From Typha latifolia (taxonomy: Eukaryota > Streptophyta > Magnoliopsida > Poales > Typhaceae): 64,000 nt of DNA. Positions 39,995-52,466 of this stretch are shown piece by piece. The stretch is taken from positions 8,883,808-8,947,807 of the forward strand of contig CM034110.1 of NCBI GenBank assembly GCA_019914945.1, read 5' to 3'. A model generated the notes under the pieces. The model saw only the letters and a program-made list of their open reading frames with translations. It did not search any database and was not told where the DNA came from. Each line of letters begins with the position of its first letter. Position 1 is the stretch's first letter. The translations under genes and the position numbers were made by a program.

Positions 39995-40977
39995 TTATAC
40001 TCGTATTTTGTTACTCATGTTATTATAACCCATATATTCTAATGTGTCATTAGTGCTAATCACGGTGTGTGGCTCAGATTTACTTAGCTTTCTTCTATAA
40101 ATATTTTACCTACTTAAGTTTCAAAATAATTTATTTTTATTATTTTGTCAATTATGTAGATTATTCATACAGGTTAGACAAGAGGTCTATATATTTATTA
40201 ACGCCATAAAATTATACCAAAGAAAAATATCTCAATTTTTTTATTAAATAAACATCCTACTTAAATATAGGATACCTTGTTCTACTTTATAATATTTTCT
40301 TTTCACTAAATACTGACCCAAATGTTCATAAAAAAAAAATTTAAACTCATAATATCTCTCATAATATTTTATATATTTTTTTAAAAATTTCTTTTCTCCT
40401 AAAATATGAAACGAATATAATTGAGCATTATTGTTAAAAAAAAAATAGAGTTGGAATAAGATCGAATTCATAATGCCCAAGAAAATAATATGTTATTACT
40501 AAGGTACTTCGATTTATGTGGTAGAATAAAGATAAATCCTGTCGTTTGTATTTGTTTCTACCGAATTAAATATATTTTTCCGGTCCATTTAGTACATAAT
40601 TACCCAAATTAGGTAAATAAAGTTAGTAAAATAGAATAATATTTTCCGGCGCATTTACCCAAATTAGCGTGGGATAATGGCCCACCTGCCGTCTCCTACT
40701 ATCTCGCGATAAATAAGGAGAGAATTTCTCAGCCGCACCAATCGCGAGAAATAGAAGAGAAACCGATCCGAGTCTTCTCGTGCTCTGTTTAGCATTACGA
40801 CCTTCTTTTTTTCCCCCTTTTTTTTTCCTCTAAAATACTACGGAGTAGTTATAACTACACCCACGACTATTGCTAGTTTACTCACAAAGGGTAATCACGT
40901 AATATTCTGAATTAATTAGATCGCATGATTGATACAAATGCTGGAATATAGTGGGTGAGATTATCTCGATTGGTTCC

Positions 40978-40978
<1 letters not shown>

Positions 40979-41009
<31 letters not shown>
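40979..41009. repeat. (ATT)n microsatellite
   Basis: About ten ATT units in a gene-free stretch. Confidence 0.95.
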
Positions 41010-41010
<1 letters not shown>

Positions 41011-41824
41011 TCTTTTAATGAGCCATAGAATTCAATGAAGAAAAACTCTTGGAATTAAATGTTAGTAAACACCAACATCCTCTGCAGGCACTCCTACATC
41101 AATCCACTTGGGAGTTGAGAATTGGTTGAATAAGTCTCAGTTTGAGGTTTTAAAGCTTGCAGAATTATAAATGATGACAGAGTACCAATTAATTTCTAGA
41201 ATAAATTATAAATGTACTCTTGCCTTTTTTTTTAATATAATGCAAGTTTATGGCATCTTAATTAAAAGCCATGCATGCTATGCTTACCAACATTTTATAA
41301 ACATTCTTAAAAAAATAAAGGTTATAGAATAAGATGCCACATCATCATTCTTTTTCTATAAAAAAAATATTTGTAGAGTGTATGTAAGCATAGCAATTTT
41401 GGTTATAGAATGAATGTATAATAGTGAGACCATGAAGTTATAAGATTGAATTCAATTAAGCACATAAGATGAATAAATTTATACATGCATTGTATCTACA
41501 GGTGGGATAGTTGGCCTCAACTTTTGAGTGAGTTGAGGCATAGGAATGCTTGCCATACTTGTTTGCCATTATCTTGGGTGGATTTCAGCTGTCTTGCACC
41601 AATGGTTGTTGGTTGATTCTAGGAAGATGATGAACAGTAACCCCAATCTTCTGCAGTCCTAGGTAGTAATGTGATCCATCCAAGTTAATGATAAATCTAA
41701 TAGCTTAAGCTACTTGCCATCATACTGCCCCTAAAACTAATCAAGTTTGTGTGATGTTAAACCACCACAATTGCCATGTTCTATCTAAAGATTAAAGATT
41801 AAAGATTATAGAAGCTCTAATGCT

Positions 41825-42007
41825 TCAATACCTAGTAGCTTCGTCACCAGACCATTCTTCCAGATGAGTAGAACTACACACAGACACTCTTTGTTGCATA
41901 CTGCCATTAAAGTATCCAAAAGTGCCTCCTCTGCCCCCCATGCTTGTGAGCAGGTAATGTGAGGGATTCATCATAATGCTAAGTGACATCCATGAATAAC
42001 AATTCAT
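41825..42007 (-). other. Orphan 60-codon frame, possible exon remnant
   Basis: The frame ends with a balanced composition unlike the surrounding AT-rich DNA: LLTSMGGRGGTFGYFNGSMQ, then SSTHLEEWSGDEATRY and a stop. This looks like the C-terminal tail of a real protein, but I do not recognise the family. The upstream sequence on the same strand holds only short frames. It could be the last exon of an unrecognised gene or a relic. Confidence 0.25.
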
Positions 42008-43374
42008 GGCATGTTGCTGGGACCATTATGAGATCAGAGAGGTCTCTTTTGCCACCCATAGGCAAATGCTTATTAGTCCAGATAGTGTCTCTATGTGTTC
42101 TCAATTACCCACCCTATCCATCCAACAACTTTGGTTATGAAGCACATGCCCAGATTTTTCTTTATCATTCAAAGCAAGATTACTCTTTTTAACTTTAGTT
42201 TATGGATCTAGTTGTTGATCTAAATGCGGGTAATTAGTTTATTGACGAGAAGAAAGTATGATCTACTTTCTTGTGGCATTGCTTTGATTTAAGGACAAGA
42301 CATGATAGCTGAATTGCTGTGAGATATGGATTTTTCATTAGGATAATATCGGTAAGCTATTAAAAATGGAGTTATAATGTTAATTCTATAAAATCTCTTT
42401 ACTTGGGCTGCGATCATTTTCTTTGCCAATCCTAGTTTTCGATGTTGTTAAGATGAAATCTGTATATGTTTTATCACTTGTTTTGGTAGGCCCTTCAACA
42501 CATACATAAAATGTACTATCTTATTTGCTATACATACTCAATATATATCAACTTAATAAACAAAGTACGTGAAAATTAGTACAAGGCATCACAAAAAATG
42601 AATCAGAACAACTAGAACATATGTATATCTCCATGTTTAAATTTCTGAGACTTTTCTTTGGCAAAACTTAAGAACCAAGACTATTCATACTAACACAATC
42701 ATAAGAGTTGAAACATAAAATACAAACCCAGAACAAGAAAGTATGCTTCAAAGCTTGAATGGATATTTATAGACGAAGCAGCCAACCAAAATTAATAATT
42801 CTGAGTCCCAACTAATGATAATTTACACACCAAACTACAAGTAATTCGTGGAGTTAGCATAAGCACTCTCAAATAGAGACATTTTATAACAATAGACGTC
42901 AACAAAAGCGATACGCCGCAAAAAACTTATTTCTTAGCTTACTGACATGCTTATGCACCATTCTTCACATTACACAAGGTCTAAGACGGTGTCTAGCCGT
43001 ATCACTAATACAAACAAAATAATGAGAAATCTTTTATCTGATAGTCTAAAATCAGAATATATGTTGAATACAGAGATCCGAGTGTAAGATGTCACTAGAA
43101 ATAAATATCCAGTGCATCTACTACAGTAATCCTAGTCTCTCTGTTCCTTGGGACAATAAATTGATACTGCAAAACAAAAGTATAGTTCTGCAGGTTTTAA
43201 CAAGGTCTTTGCATCAGCTCATTAGGGGAGTTGTGGATTCACGGGTACAGCACAAAAAATAGTTCTCTTCAATATGATGTCAGCAACTTGTGACCAGTAA
43301 AATGAACTGGACTGTCAGGTCTGGATAACCTTCAATAGATGCCTTTGCATCATTGAATAGTACCTACCATCGCG

Positions 43375-45342
43375 CTATTCAGCATTTTTCTTGCTTCTGA
43401 AGCTCTCCTTCATTGAGGCAAACTTCTTCTTGCACTGTATTACAGTTTTACCAGGAACAGCAGCAGCAACACGCTCCCAACGTTGGGTTACTTCCTTTGG
43501 AAAAGCTTTAAGGGCCTGAATAAGGGCTCTTTCTTGAGTTTCAGACCAGCTGTCTTGCTCGGTGCTAGAAGATGCTCCATTGGGAGCTGAGACAACTCTA
43601 TCTTCTGATTTTTGGTTGGTCATATCAGTGGTTACAGACTGCACAGGAGCCCCAGGAGACGCATTCTCAGTTCCCTTAGCAGGCAGACCTGTTTCTAGTC
43701 TGGTCGAAAGAGGTGAAGAAATGGACGGTGCTGGTTTCCTTTTCTCAAGAAAAGAATCAAAAGCTTTTGTGGAATCGGGCTTCTGGAGCAGCACAGTCTT
43801 CGTGGCCTTGAGAATCTCTTCAACTGATCTTGCAGTACCAATATATTCTGAGATAACCTCCCATCTCCTTGCTGTTCCCTTTGGATACTTCTGCATACCT
43901 TTCCTTAGCATCTCAATCTCTTCCTTTCCCCAGGGTTTTTCTTTTTTCTCGTAGCTGCTTAATGAGCTGCCCTGCATGCCTTGTCCTACTGTGCCATTGG
44001 GTTTTAATGGTGCATTTTCAGAACCATTTACTTGCATGTCCTTTCCTTGTTTTGTACCGATCAAGCTGTCTTTATTTAAGGCCTTCTTCAGCAATCCAGC
44101 TCGTTCACCTCCATCGACACTCTCCATTTTATCACAAAGTTGCTTGAGTTGTTCAATCTCAAACGACATGCACACTGTTTCTACGTCCTCTGCTGACAGA
44201 TCAAACTGGTTCTTTGAAATAGATGATGCAAGCGTACGCAAACGGGTTCTTTCTTTGCGTAGAAGCTTCTTCTCCTTTTCTTTTAACTTCTTCTGATTAA
44301 GAGCAGCTTCTGCAGCTCTTTTCTCCTCTTCCTCCTTCCTCTTTTTTTCTTCTTCTGCAGCTCTTGAAGCTTCCTCCTCTTGCAATTTTTTTGCCAAATA
44401 TTTGGCCTCCTTTCTCCGCTGCTTTTCAGCCTTTTCCTGTTCCTTCCGCCTAAGGATTCTCGGATCTTTCTTGTAAGCATTGTCGACAAGAGTTCGGACC
44501 CGTGCATATTCACTCTTTCTTGCCTTCTCCTGTAGCTTTGCATTCTGCCTCTCCATCCATCTCTTGTGGTCCCGTGACTCCGCTTGTTCTAAATCATACT
44601 CATCAGCATGCGGGAACTCCCTCCAACTTTTGAAGTAATACCAAAAATTATAGAACCTATCCACTTCTTCTAGAGGAGTAGCCTCATCTCCCAAAGAAGG
44701 AATAGGCTGACTAACAGACCAACGACCATTTCTCATAAAAGCTGGACCAAAAACTTTAAAGAACTCTTGTGGAGCACAATCAGTTGGGATATCATCGTCA
44801 AACTCATCTGTCGAGTCATAAATCCTTCTCTTGACAGGATCTATTAGAACCTCATAAGCTTGCTGAATAGCTTTGAAATGGCTTTCTATCTCATCCTTCT
44901 TTGCTTCTTTTGCCTCTTCTGTTTCTTCAGCCAGAAGAAGAGCAGCTTGCTTATCTGGATGATGCTTCAAGGCCATTTCCCGGTAACTCTTTCTTATTTG
45001 TTCCTCAGTAGCTAAGAACCGCAAATTCTCCAAGCCCAAAAGTGCATAATGGTCCTGTTGTTTACTTCCAGCAGACTTCTTCTTGCCTCTACTGCTGTAG
45101 GAATCTGAAGGTTGGTTATAAGCTTGACCTCTGTCATCCGATGAAACACTCTGATCATCTGCTTCAGCATCTTCTTCCTCCCCAAAGCCAAGAAGCTTAA
45201 GTGCAGCGAAATGAAATGCATGACCAGCAGGTTCAAAATTGATTGCCTTAACAGGGAGACAATTTGATGACACGTACACAGGCTCTCCATTTAGGATCTC
45301 AGGAGAATATGTGATCAATAAACAGCTCTGATGGGTATCCAT
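43375..45342 (-). CDS. ZRF1: ZRF1/zuotin-type DnaJ protein with two SANT domains
   Basis: One coding exon gives 655 residues. The start at 45342 directly follows a splice acceptor (TTTTAG at about 45347), so the leader is spliced; an upstream in-frame ATG at 45402 would be intronic. The J-domain is at about residues 97-170, with QDHYALLGL and the HPD motif in ALKHHPDKQ. A zuotin-homology region follows (FGPAFMRNGRWS, FYNFWYYFKSWREFPHADEY), then a long charged helical stretch rich in Lys/Glu at about 265-375. Two SANT/MYB domains end the protein: PWGKEEIEMLRKGMQKYP at about 465-512 and SWSETQERALIQALKAFP at about 597-640. Relatives are human ZRF1/MPP11, algal GlsA and Arabidopsis ZRF1a/b, which link ribosome-associated chaperone work with reading of ubiquitylated H2A in chromatin. 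Family assignment is firm; the roles are by homology. Confidence 0.93.
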   Translation of the reverse strand: MDTHQSCLLITYSPEILNGEPVYVSSNCLPVKAINFEPAGHAFHFAALKLLGFGEEEDAEADDQSVSSDDRGQAYNQPSDSYSSRGKKKSAGSKQQDHYALLGLENLRFLATEEQIRKSYREMALKHHPDKQAALLLAEETEEAKEAKKDEIESHFKAIQQAYEVLIDPVKRRIYDSTDEFDDDIPTDCAPQEFFKVFGPAFMRNGRWSVSQPIPSLGDEATPLEEVDRFYNFWYYFKSWREFPHADEYDLEQAESRDHKRWMERQNAKLQEKARKSEYARVRTLVDNAYKKDPRILRRKEQEKAEKQRRKEAKYLAKKLQEEEASRAAEEEKKRKEEEEKRAAEAALNQKKLKEKEKKLLRKERTRLRTLASSISKNQFDLSAEDVETVCMSFEIEQLKQLCDKMESVDGGERAGLLKKALNKDSLIGTKQGKDMQVNGSENAPLKPNGTVGQGMQGSSLSSYEKKEKPWGKEEIEMLRKGMQKYPKGTARRWEVISEYIGTARSVEEILKATKTVLLQKPDSTKAFDSFLEKRKPAPSISSPLSTRLETGLPAKGTENASPGAPVQSVTTDMTNQKSEDRVVSAPNGASSSTEQDSWSETQERALIQALKAFPKEVTQRWERVAAAVPGKTVIQCKKKFASMKESFRSKKNAE

Positions 45343-45346
45343 CACA

Positions 45347-46750
45347 CTAAAAGGAAAGTTGACTAGAACTTCAAGATATATCACAATGTGAACAGAAAAC
45401 ACCCTAGGATATTCAACAGCCCTTAGACTTCACACCTGATGATCCTCTGATACCCAAACTGCACATTATTGATAATTAGCTAATTAGAAATTATACATAA
45501 ATCATATCTGAATGAAATAGGCATGCAACAGAGAGAGATACAAAGAAACATAAGTGATTTAAATTTCATCAATAGTAAAAAAAATATTTATGGGCAAATT
45601 ATATATACGATCTTAGAAACTTTATTGTTAGACCACATGGCCACCTGTATATGTGTCTACAACTGCATATGCGCAGTACAGTGGCTCTACCACCCCCATA
45701 TTAGAGACGGTTCTCAACCATTGCTACATACTATTATCACCTATAATTGCTCAATGTCAGGTACACCGAACACCACATACTCTGAGCGCTGCTAAAGGGA
45801 GAGAGCGAAGGTTCAGGGCTTCAGGCAAAACCAATTTGAGCTTGAGCCACTTGCTCTCCCACTCCCAACTCACCTGCCCCTAGCTTTATATCATCCACCT
45901 AGCTAAAACTGCACAGACCCAGACCCACACATCAAATGGCCCGAATTCATATTGTAAGAGTATATCTTCATATCAATCCCGCACAAAGTAAATTTTTTGG
46001 GTAAAAGATATTTGCAATTACTTTGAGAAATCAGCATAGTCCCCAATATTACATCATAACTTCATAAGCTGTTGAGCCCGTATCAAAACTTGTAGGTCCA
46101 CAATCAAGCTCTATATACGAGAGAGAAAAATCCTAACCTATTTAATTATAACTCTTATTTCACATCCAAAAGATTCCAACTCTGTAAATCAAAAGGGCAA
46201 AAGGCCATCAAGTAGCAGAAACAAACTACAATAGGTGCAGCATACTAAATCGGATGCCAGATTCTTGAAACTAAAACCCAAGCGAAGAACATGCCATTAT
46301 GGATTCTCAAGTTGAATGGGTCGCGTAACAAACTTATCCATCCATGATCATAACCAAAACCCTAACCAACGCGTCCTAAACCTCACTAGTTCTAAGATGA
46401 TCCAGTAAGTTGGGAAAAGACAACCAGGAGAAACACCATAAAGAAGTCAAAATTAACAACCTATAGAACTATTGAATCCGAAACCAAAAGGATATAACTA
46501 AAATCTCCACAGCTAATATAGAAAGACTATAGAAGAAACCCAAGAAAGAAAGAAAAAAACGTTCTTGCGACGAAATAATCACCATAAATTACGAAATTAG
46601 AGCCAAAATTCGTGCGCAAGAAAGCGGATACCTGGATGGGAGGATCGGGTGATCGAATAGGAGGAAGGAGGCGTGAAGAGGAGGACGTGCGCGTGTGGAT
46701 GTGTGAGAAGCAAAGGAGGAGGGGCGACCTAAAACCTAAAAAGGAGTAAT
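45347..46750 (-). promoter_or_regulatory. ZRF1-like 5' leader with a 1.28-kb UTR intron
   Basis: The donor at 46631 (CATCCAG|GTATCC) pairs with the acceptor ending at 45347. This leaves a non-coding first exon at about 46632-46740, in GC-richer DNA. The short frames inside the interval have no coding character. Confidence 0.55.
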
Positions 46751-48154
46751 GGAAGGCGGCTATCTATCGTCGGATGTGTTTAGGGCTATGACCGGGTCGG
46801 ATTGGGGAATTCGCAGATCCGAATATGAGTTTGTTATCATTTAACACCCTACAATATGGAAAGAATTTTATAATTTACACCTTATTTGTTGCCCTTATCT
46901 TCATGAATACCCTGTTCATATTTTAATTTTATTTATCTCAGAAATATCCTTCATAAATTTATATATTTTATTTTTGGTTGAATACGTTTTATCTAAAATC
47001 ACTTTACCTCTCTAAATTTATTTTATATAATTGCATTTGTGTTCAAACTGATCATAATATTTAAATTAAAAAGACATGAATATTATTAATTTTGGTTGAA
47101 AATTTTAATAATCATAATTTAGTCAAAAGTGCGAAACCATACAAAACAAAGTTTTACATGGAATAAATTGTATATAAACCTTTGTTCTTTTCTATTTCTG
47201 ATTGAATATTCTGATAATAAAAACAAACAATAGGGTGTAAATTATAAAACTCTCTTGATATTTTGTATAACTGCTGAAAGTATCACTGGCCAATAAGAAA
47301 TGGCCAAGTACCGTGATACCCTGCAAAAGATCTGCTGCTCCCGCGGAATAAATGGGGCGTGGCGTGATTTTTATTTTAATTGATTACTTCAAGCTTATGT
47401 AGCGATTTGCTAGTTCTTACCGACAAAGAATAAAGTCCTATGCAATTTCTATCAAATTCGAATTCACTGTTTCATTTCCTTCATAATTACCCAGCTTGAC
47501 ATCTTTCTCAATCCAGTGTTACGTCTAATATAACTCTTGCAGTTCTACTTGGTTCGAGTAGGTTTGTAGAAAATCTAAGGTGGAGTTATAGAGCTTGTAG
47601 TACATATTCGGGATAACCAAAGAAAAATTCACAGGACAACTTCATTTATATCAAGATAGTAGAGTGACACAAAGATAATGTCGTCTATAGATTTTTGGGC
47701 CATAATTTCTCAAGTGAGGTGAGGGATTAATTTCTCAACAAATAGAGGTATTTATCGCATTTATAATGAAGAGAGAAAAAGGAAAACGCAGACATCCAGT
47801 GAATGTAGTAATAGGTAACACAAGGAGAAAGGAAATATATTTTAACAAATTTGAATCATCCAAAAGGGCAGCTCAATGTTTCAATCTGGAGTAGACTTGA
47901 AGAGAGAAAAAAGAGAGCCTGCATGAAAACCCAAGCCCAAATTCTGAAGGAAATGGAAGAACAAGAAAGAGAAATTACAGGAACCCAAATAATGCAGGGA
48001 CAATTCACAACCAACCAACCAACCAACAAGATCTTGTTTCTTTTTTTCCCCTCTCATAAGTTCATACTAAAACTAACCAAATTACTACCTACAAGATAGG
48101 GACAAGAGGGATAATCAAGTTGTACTACTGAGTGAGAAATTCTTGGGGATTTGC
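46751..48154. other. Intergenic, no gene seen
   Basis: AT-rich sequence between the ZRF1-like promoter and the calmodulin 3' end. It includes TTTAACACCCTACAATATGG and related words near 46835-46890 that recur near other gene starts. About 47850-48154 likely includes the calmodulin 3' UTR. Confidence 0.5.
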
Positions 48155-50137
48155 TCACTTGGCCATCATGACTTTGACAAACTCATCGTAGTTAATCTGG
48201 CCATCGCCATCAACATCGGCCTCACGGATCATCTCATCAACCTCCTCATCAGTTAGCTTCTCACCGAGGTTGGTCATGACATGGCGGAGCTCAGCAGCAG
48301 AGATGAACCCATTCTGGTCCTTGTCAAAGACGCGGAAGGCCTCCTTGAGCTCTTCCTCGGAATCGGTATCCTTCATCTTGCGGGCCATAAGATTAAGGAA
48401 CTCAGGGAAGTCAATGGTTCCATTGCCGTCTGCATCTACCTCATTGATCATGTCCTGTAGTTCTGCCTCAGTAGGATTCTGCCCCAGTGACCTCATCACA
48501 GTTCCAAGTTCCTTGGTAGTGATGCAGCCTGCAGGAAATTTGTCAAAATACAGAAAGAATGATTTCATATCGCAGAAAGCATTTTAATAGCATAATGTTC
48601 AGAAGAGGTTCTGCCTTAGAAGATCAATAATACATCAAAGAAGGCCTCTCTTCACACCTCTCCCTTTCAGAGGGTTAGATTTTAATCAGATGGGTTGGTA
48701 TGCTGGATTTGGGTATATAAAATAATTATCTACAGTTCAGGTTAAGGAGTTTTCCTGTCCAACCTATTCACAAACTTGATAAGCATGTTCCTCATGGGCG
48801 AATAAATCGGCACCTTCAATATAAAAAATCCGAGACTGAGGGCAGACAGTTTGCAGTTACCATGTAAGGATAATTTAGACAAATAATCACAATATAAGTA
48901 CTTGATTATTTTCAAAGGAGATGCACATATCAGGATAACTGGAAAGCTCATACTTTATAGAGACATATCTGACGGTCTACCACCGTGACATTGATCATAT
49001 ACTATAAGCTTTGAATTAAAGAAACAACAAGCCCTAATTGACCAAGATAATTCAAAGTGAACAGACATAGTGCCTTCCTACTATAAAAATCTGATGATTT
49101 CTGATCAACATCAGGTCGCCCCAATCAATTACTGACAAGGAGTAGAGGATAATTGTACAGGGACTAGAATAAGGAAGTATTGGATGCAATATAACGACAA
49201 GAATCCAATGATCATTAATATATAAATGCTATTTAGCATGGATATCAATGATGTCATGAATTTGCCTTGTCACCATCAAGCAGTTATTGTCAAAAGCATC
49301 CTATGTAACATTGTGTAAAATTTGTTTATATTTAGTATGATAGAGGTGGAATGATATCTATTTCCTCTTAATCAGTTAAAATAATTCAAACATACTAATT
49401 TCCCATCATACACTACATAAGTGGACCCATGTTTTTTAATTATAGTTGCTTGATAAACATGTTCGTGCACTGATAGACATATAAATTAGGAGGAAATGCG
49501 TATCACAAGAAAGGCCATATTGGAGAAAGTTCATTCTTTGTGAAAGACATTATTAGAACGATTTGGCATAATAATCTATAGATGATATGAAAGTGAAAGC
49601 AGGGAGCTACATCAGATGAACCAAATCAGAAGTCAAAAGCTCATCTTGCAACGAACTAACATATATTTTGTACCTATACTGCTGCCCATATTATACTATT
49701 AGAGGTCCAAAGCTGATTACCATTGAAGAGAATAAATCACGTCCCAAGATCTACCAAATTGCATTATGTCAGAATACCTAAAGTCAACATTTCGAATCTA
49801 TAGATCGATTAACCCCACCAGACATTGATCTAGATCAAACAAACAGAAAAAAAAGGACGATAAAGAAACGGATCGGCACCACAAATCACCACGGAACCTA
49901 TCATGATCAATCAAAAGAAACAAACGAAATCCTAGAAGAACGATTCGATCGAATTATCCAGGTCAAGCACCCTATCGGGCAAACCGGAGCTCGATCTCGA
50001 GGGGAAAGCGAGAAGAAGAAGAACAAGGCGACGATCTAAAGAGATGGGAAGGGGATCTGACCATCTCCATCCTTGTCGAACAAGCTGAAGGCCTCCTTGA
50101 ACTCCGCGATCTGCTCGCCAGTGAGTTGATCCGCCAT
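48155..50137 (-). CDS. CAM: Calmodulin
   Basis: Two exons: 50137-50062 and 48528-48155, totalling 450 nt and 149 residues, the exact length of plant calmodulin. The protein starts [20 protein letters not shown] and has four EF-hand loops: [36 protein letters not shown] and [12 protein letters not shown]. It ends KVMMAK. The intron splits the Gly codon inside the first EF-hand loop, the conserved position in plant calmodulin genes. It is a Ca2+ sensor that binds and regulates many target proteins. Cys in the first loop (CITTKE) is typical of plant calmodulins. The 1.5-kb intron has no recognised feature. A GA run lies in the leader. Confidence 0.98.
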
Positions 50138-52466
50138 CGAAGCTAGAGAGAGAGAGAGAGAGAGATCTGATCGCAGAGATAGATGGAATAGATAGAGAAA
50201 GAGGAGAAGCGTTTCGTTTTATAGTTTGCTTCCTTCCTCTTCGGTGGCTTCGTATCGGAAGTGGAACGCGGACTTTCTGATGCTTCTCTCACCGGGTGTA
50301 ACTGGAATACTATCCAAATTACCTAGTTAACCTTTTCCCTCGGATTTAATTTAAGTTATTTAACTATGAATCACGTATTCATGTCAAGATAGTAACAGAA
50401 GAATATTAACTTACATTGATATATTTTTATTAAAAAAAACTCTTTCCTGTATTTTTTAACAGAAACCCCCATTTAGAAAGATACAAAAGAATATTTCTAA
50501 AAAAACTGAGCTTGAAAAGAAAATACTCAAAAAATAAGGTATTAAATATAATTTTTCTTCTCCTTTTAATTTATAAATTAGCAACTCAAAGTCAACTAGG
50601 GAATGATACTTTTATCCCTTCTGTATCTAAATATTTAAACAATTGTGGACCATACTATATGGACTCAAATACATATATATATATATATATACGCTAACTA
50701 TTTAATTTTTTTTTAAAAAAATCAACTAATGCTCCTGCAACCTATTATGAGGTCAGCTGTGGGCGTTCAAAATTCTTGGTAAGGATTGATATTAGATCAA
50801 AGTATTATAAGATTTTTTTTTTTTTAATTTAGGGCTTTCTGTCATTCAAGGGATGCATGGTTTTTCTTTTCTTTTTCCTTTTTTTTTTGGTGGGGGGGGG
50901 AAGGTGGCAAGCACGTCTCCGCCATATAAAACCCACTCGGGGGTAGTATTGTAATTTGGCCTTAAAGTGAGATGAGGATGAGGAGAATAAACGACTTGGC
51001 CAGTTTGCTCGTCATTCGCGGTGAGTTTTGGTGGTCGGGATTCCGTCTCGTCATCTGGTGGTAGTTTCGTAATTTTACAGGATGCCGGGGGTGGGATTCG
51101 ACGCGGTCCCTACGCTGAGCTGTGCCCATCACCGAAAGCTGACGTGACAAAGGGGTAAACGCCACGTCGGATACCGACCTGGCTGATTCGAACACAGGGA
51201 ATCAGTCGGCCACCACCACATTTACTTTAAAATTCGTGCACCTCTTTATATAAGTTTTTATAATAATTTAACACTCTCAATTACGTAGTAATTAGTATAT
51301 AAAACAAATTTAAAATTTATAAAATAAGAATATAGAAATTTAAAATAATTTATAGTGTGCCCAAAATTAATCATATGAGATATTTTTTTAACAAAAAAGA
51401 AAATGATAACTAATAAAAGTAGCATTTCGAAATTCTACAAATTAAAAAGAGGCTGCAAACTCGTTGTCACGCTACTTTACGCATTCTTCCTCTTTTTATT
51501 TGAGCTTGAGAATAAAGCCCTTAAGAGCCTGCTAATGGCCGATATGGTTTGAGAATATGGCCCTTGTATCTTCTTTTTTAGCCCTAGTTTCTTTCATCTC
51601 TGTCCATCAAATATTATATGTAAACCCATTATCAACCATAGAATCTATAGATCATAAGAAAAAGAAGAAGAAGGAAAGAAGTAAACTTTCATTCCTATTA
51701 GCTCTAATGATCATCTTCTTCTTCGGTTGCAAATTATTCGTGGATGACCGTAGAGGTGTAAATGAGCCGAGCTTGAGCGAGCCAGCTTCAGCTCAAGCTT
51801 GACTTGAAATTAATTTTGAGTCTTAGAATTAGGCTCAAACTTGGCTCAACTCAACTTAGGTCAGGCTAAACTGAGCTAAATTGAGCCCAAGCCGAGTCAC
51901 AATAAGAAGAAGAAGATTGACCCTGTGGGACAGTGCCGAAGATTTATTGGAGAGTTGCATGGCGAAGATGCTAATCCACCTCTATTCGCTAGAGATTTGT
52001 CGACACTACGGTAGCTTGACGAGGCGGTATCGCAGTCGTCGAGGATGAGACGGGATGTGAAAATGGAATTTGAGAATTAGTATTTTTTTTTACCCATTTT
52101 ATACCAACCTTATGAGTTGAGTGGAGCGTGAGCGAGGCGGCTCCGGCTGATATTAACTCATCGACGTGGCTTCACTTTAAATCCTATCAACATATTAGTA
52201 CGATACTCTTGAAGGTAAAGCTGAGGTGAAATTAAGTAGAGTAGGACTGCAGGAAACCGAGGCTGCAGAGTGGAGACAAGATGCTCCCCGAAAGCTTGCA
52301 GAGTTGCAGTGGTGCGTGCCAGCTCTCGAGATTCACGGCAGGATAATATATCTAGATAATCAGATAGATATGTGTTCTTTTTGTTTTTTTATTCGCACCA
52401 ATATATATCCATTGTAGACTCTCCTCTCCCCCTCCTCGGAACCACAAAATCCAAGCCTTCAGATCA
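50138..52466. other. Divergent 2.3-kb intergenic region
   Basis: The GA run at 50143-50165 is in the calmodulin leader. A TA run sits at about 50676-50691. A GC-richer block at about 50980-51200 contains TGACGTGA (51140-51147) and CCACGTCGG (51162-51170). Degenerate AGCTTGAGC-type repeats fill about 51760-51900. About 52220-52466 is the upstream side of the UGT gene. No gene was recognised. Confidence 0.5.
51140..51170. promoter_or_regulatory. ACGT-core motif pair upstream of calmodulin
   Basis: TGACGTGA and CCACGTCGG lie 14 bp apart in a GC-rich block about 1 kb upstream of the calmodulin start. Both are bZIP-type cores. The block is too far away to assign confidently to either flanking gene. 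Confidence 0.25.

Larger units (their letters stand above)
39605..43374. other. Gene-poor 3.7 kb with microsatellites
   Basis: 39605-39840 is the leader and promoter of the kinase-like gene, with CTTCTT and CTCTCT tracts on the plus strand. Then follow a (GATA)n run at 39961-39994, an (ATT)n run at about 40979-41009 and a triple TAAAGAT repeat near 41785-41808. A 60-codon frame at 41825-42007 looks protein-like at its end and is listed separately. 42500-43374 probably includes the 3' UTR of the ZRF1-like gene. Confidence 0.45.

Noticed and set aside
43562..44296. Overlapping plus-strand frames of 92-130 codons
   Set aside because: They are shadows of the ZRF1-like coding exon on the minus strand.
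48270..48587. 105-codon plus-strand frame
   Set aside because: It is antisense to the calmodulin exon, an expected mirror frame.
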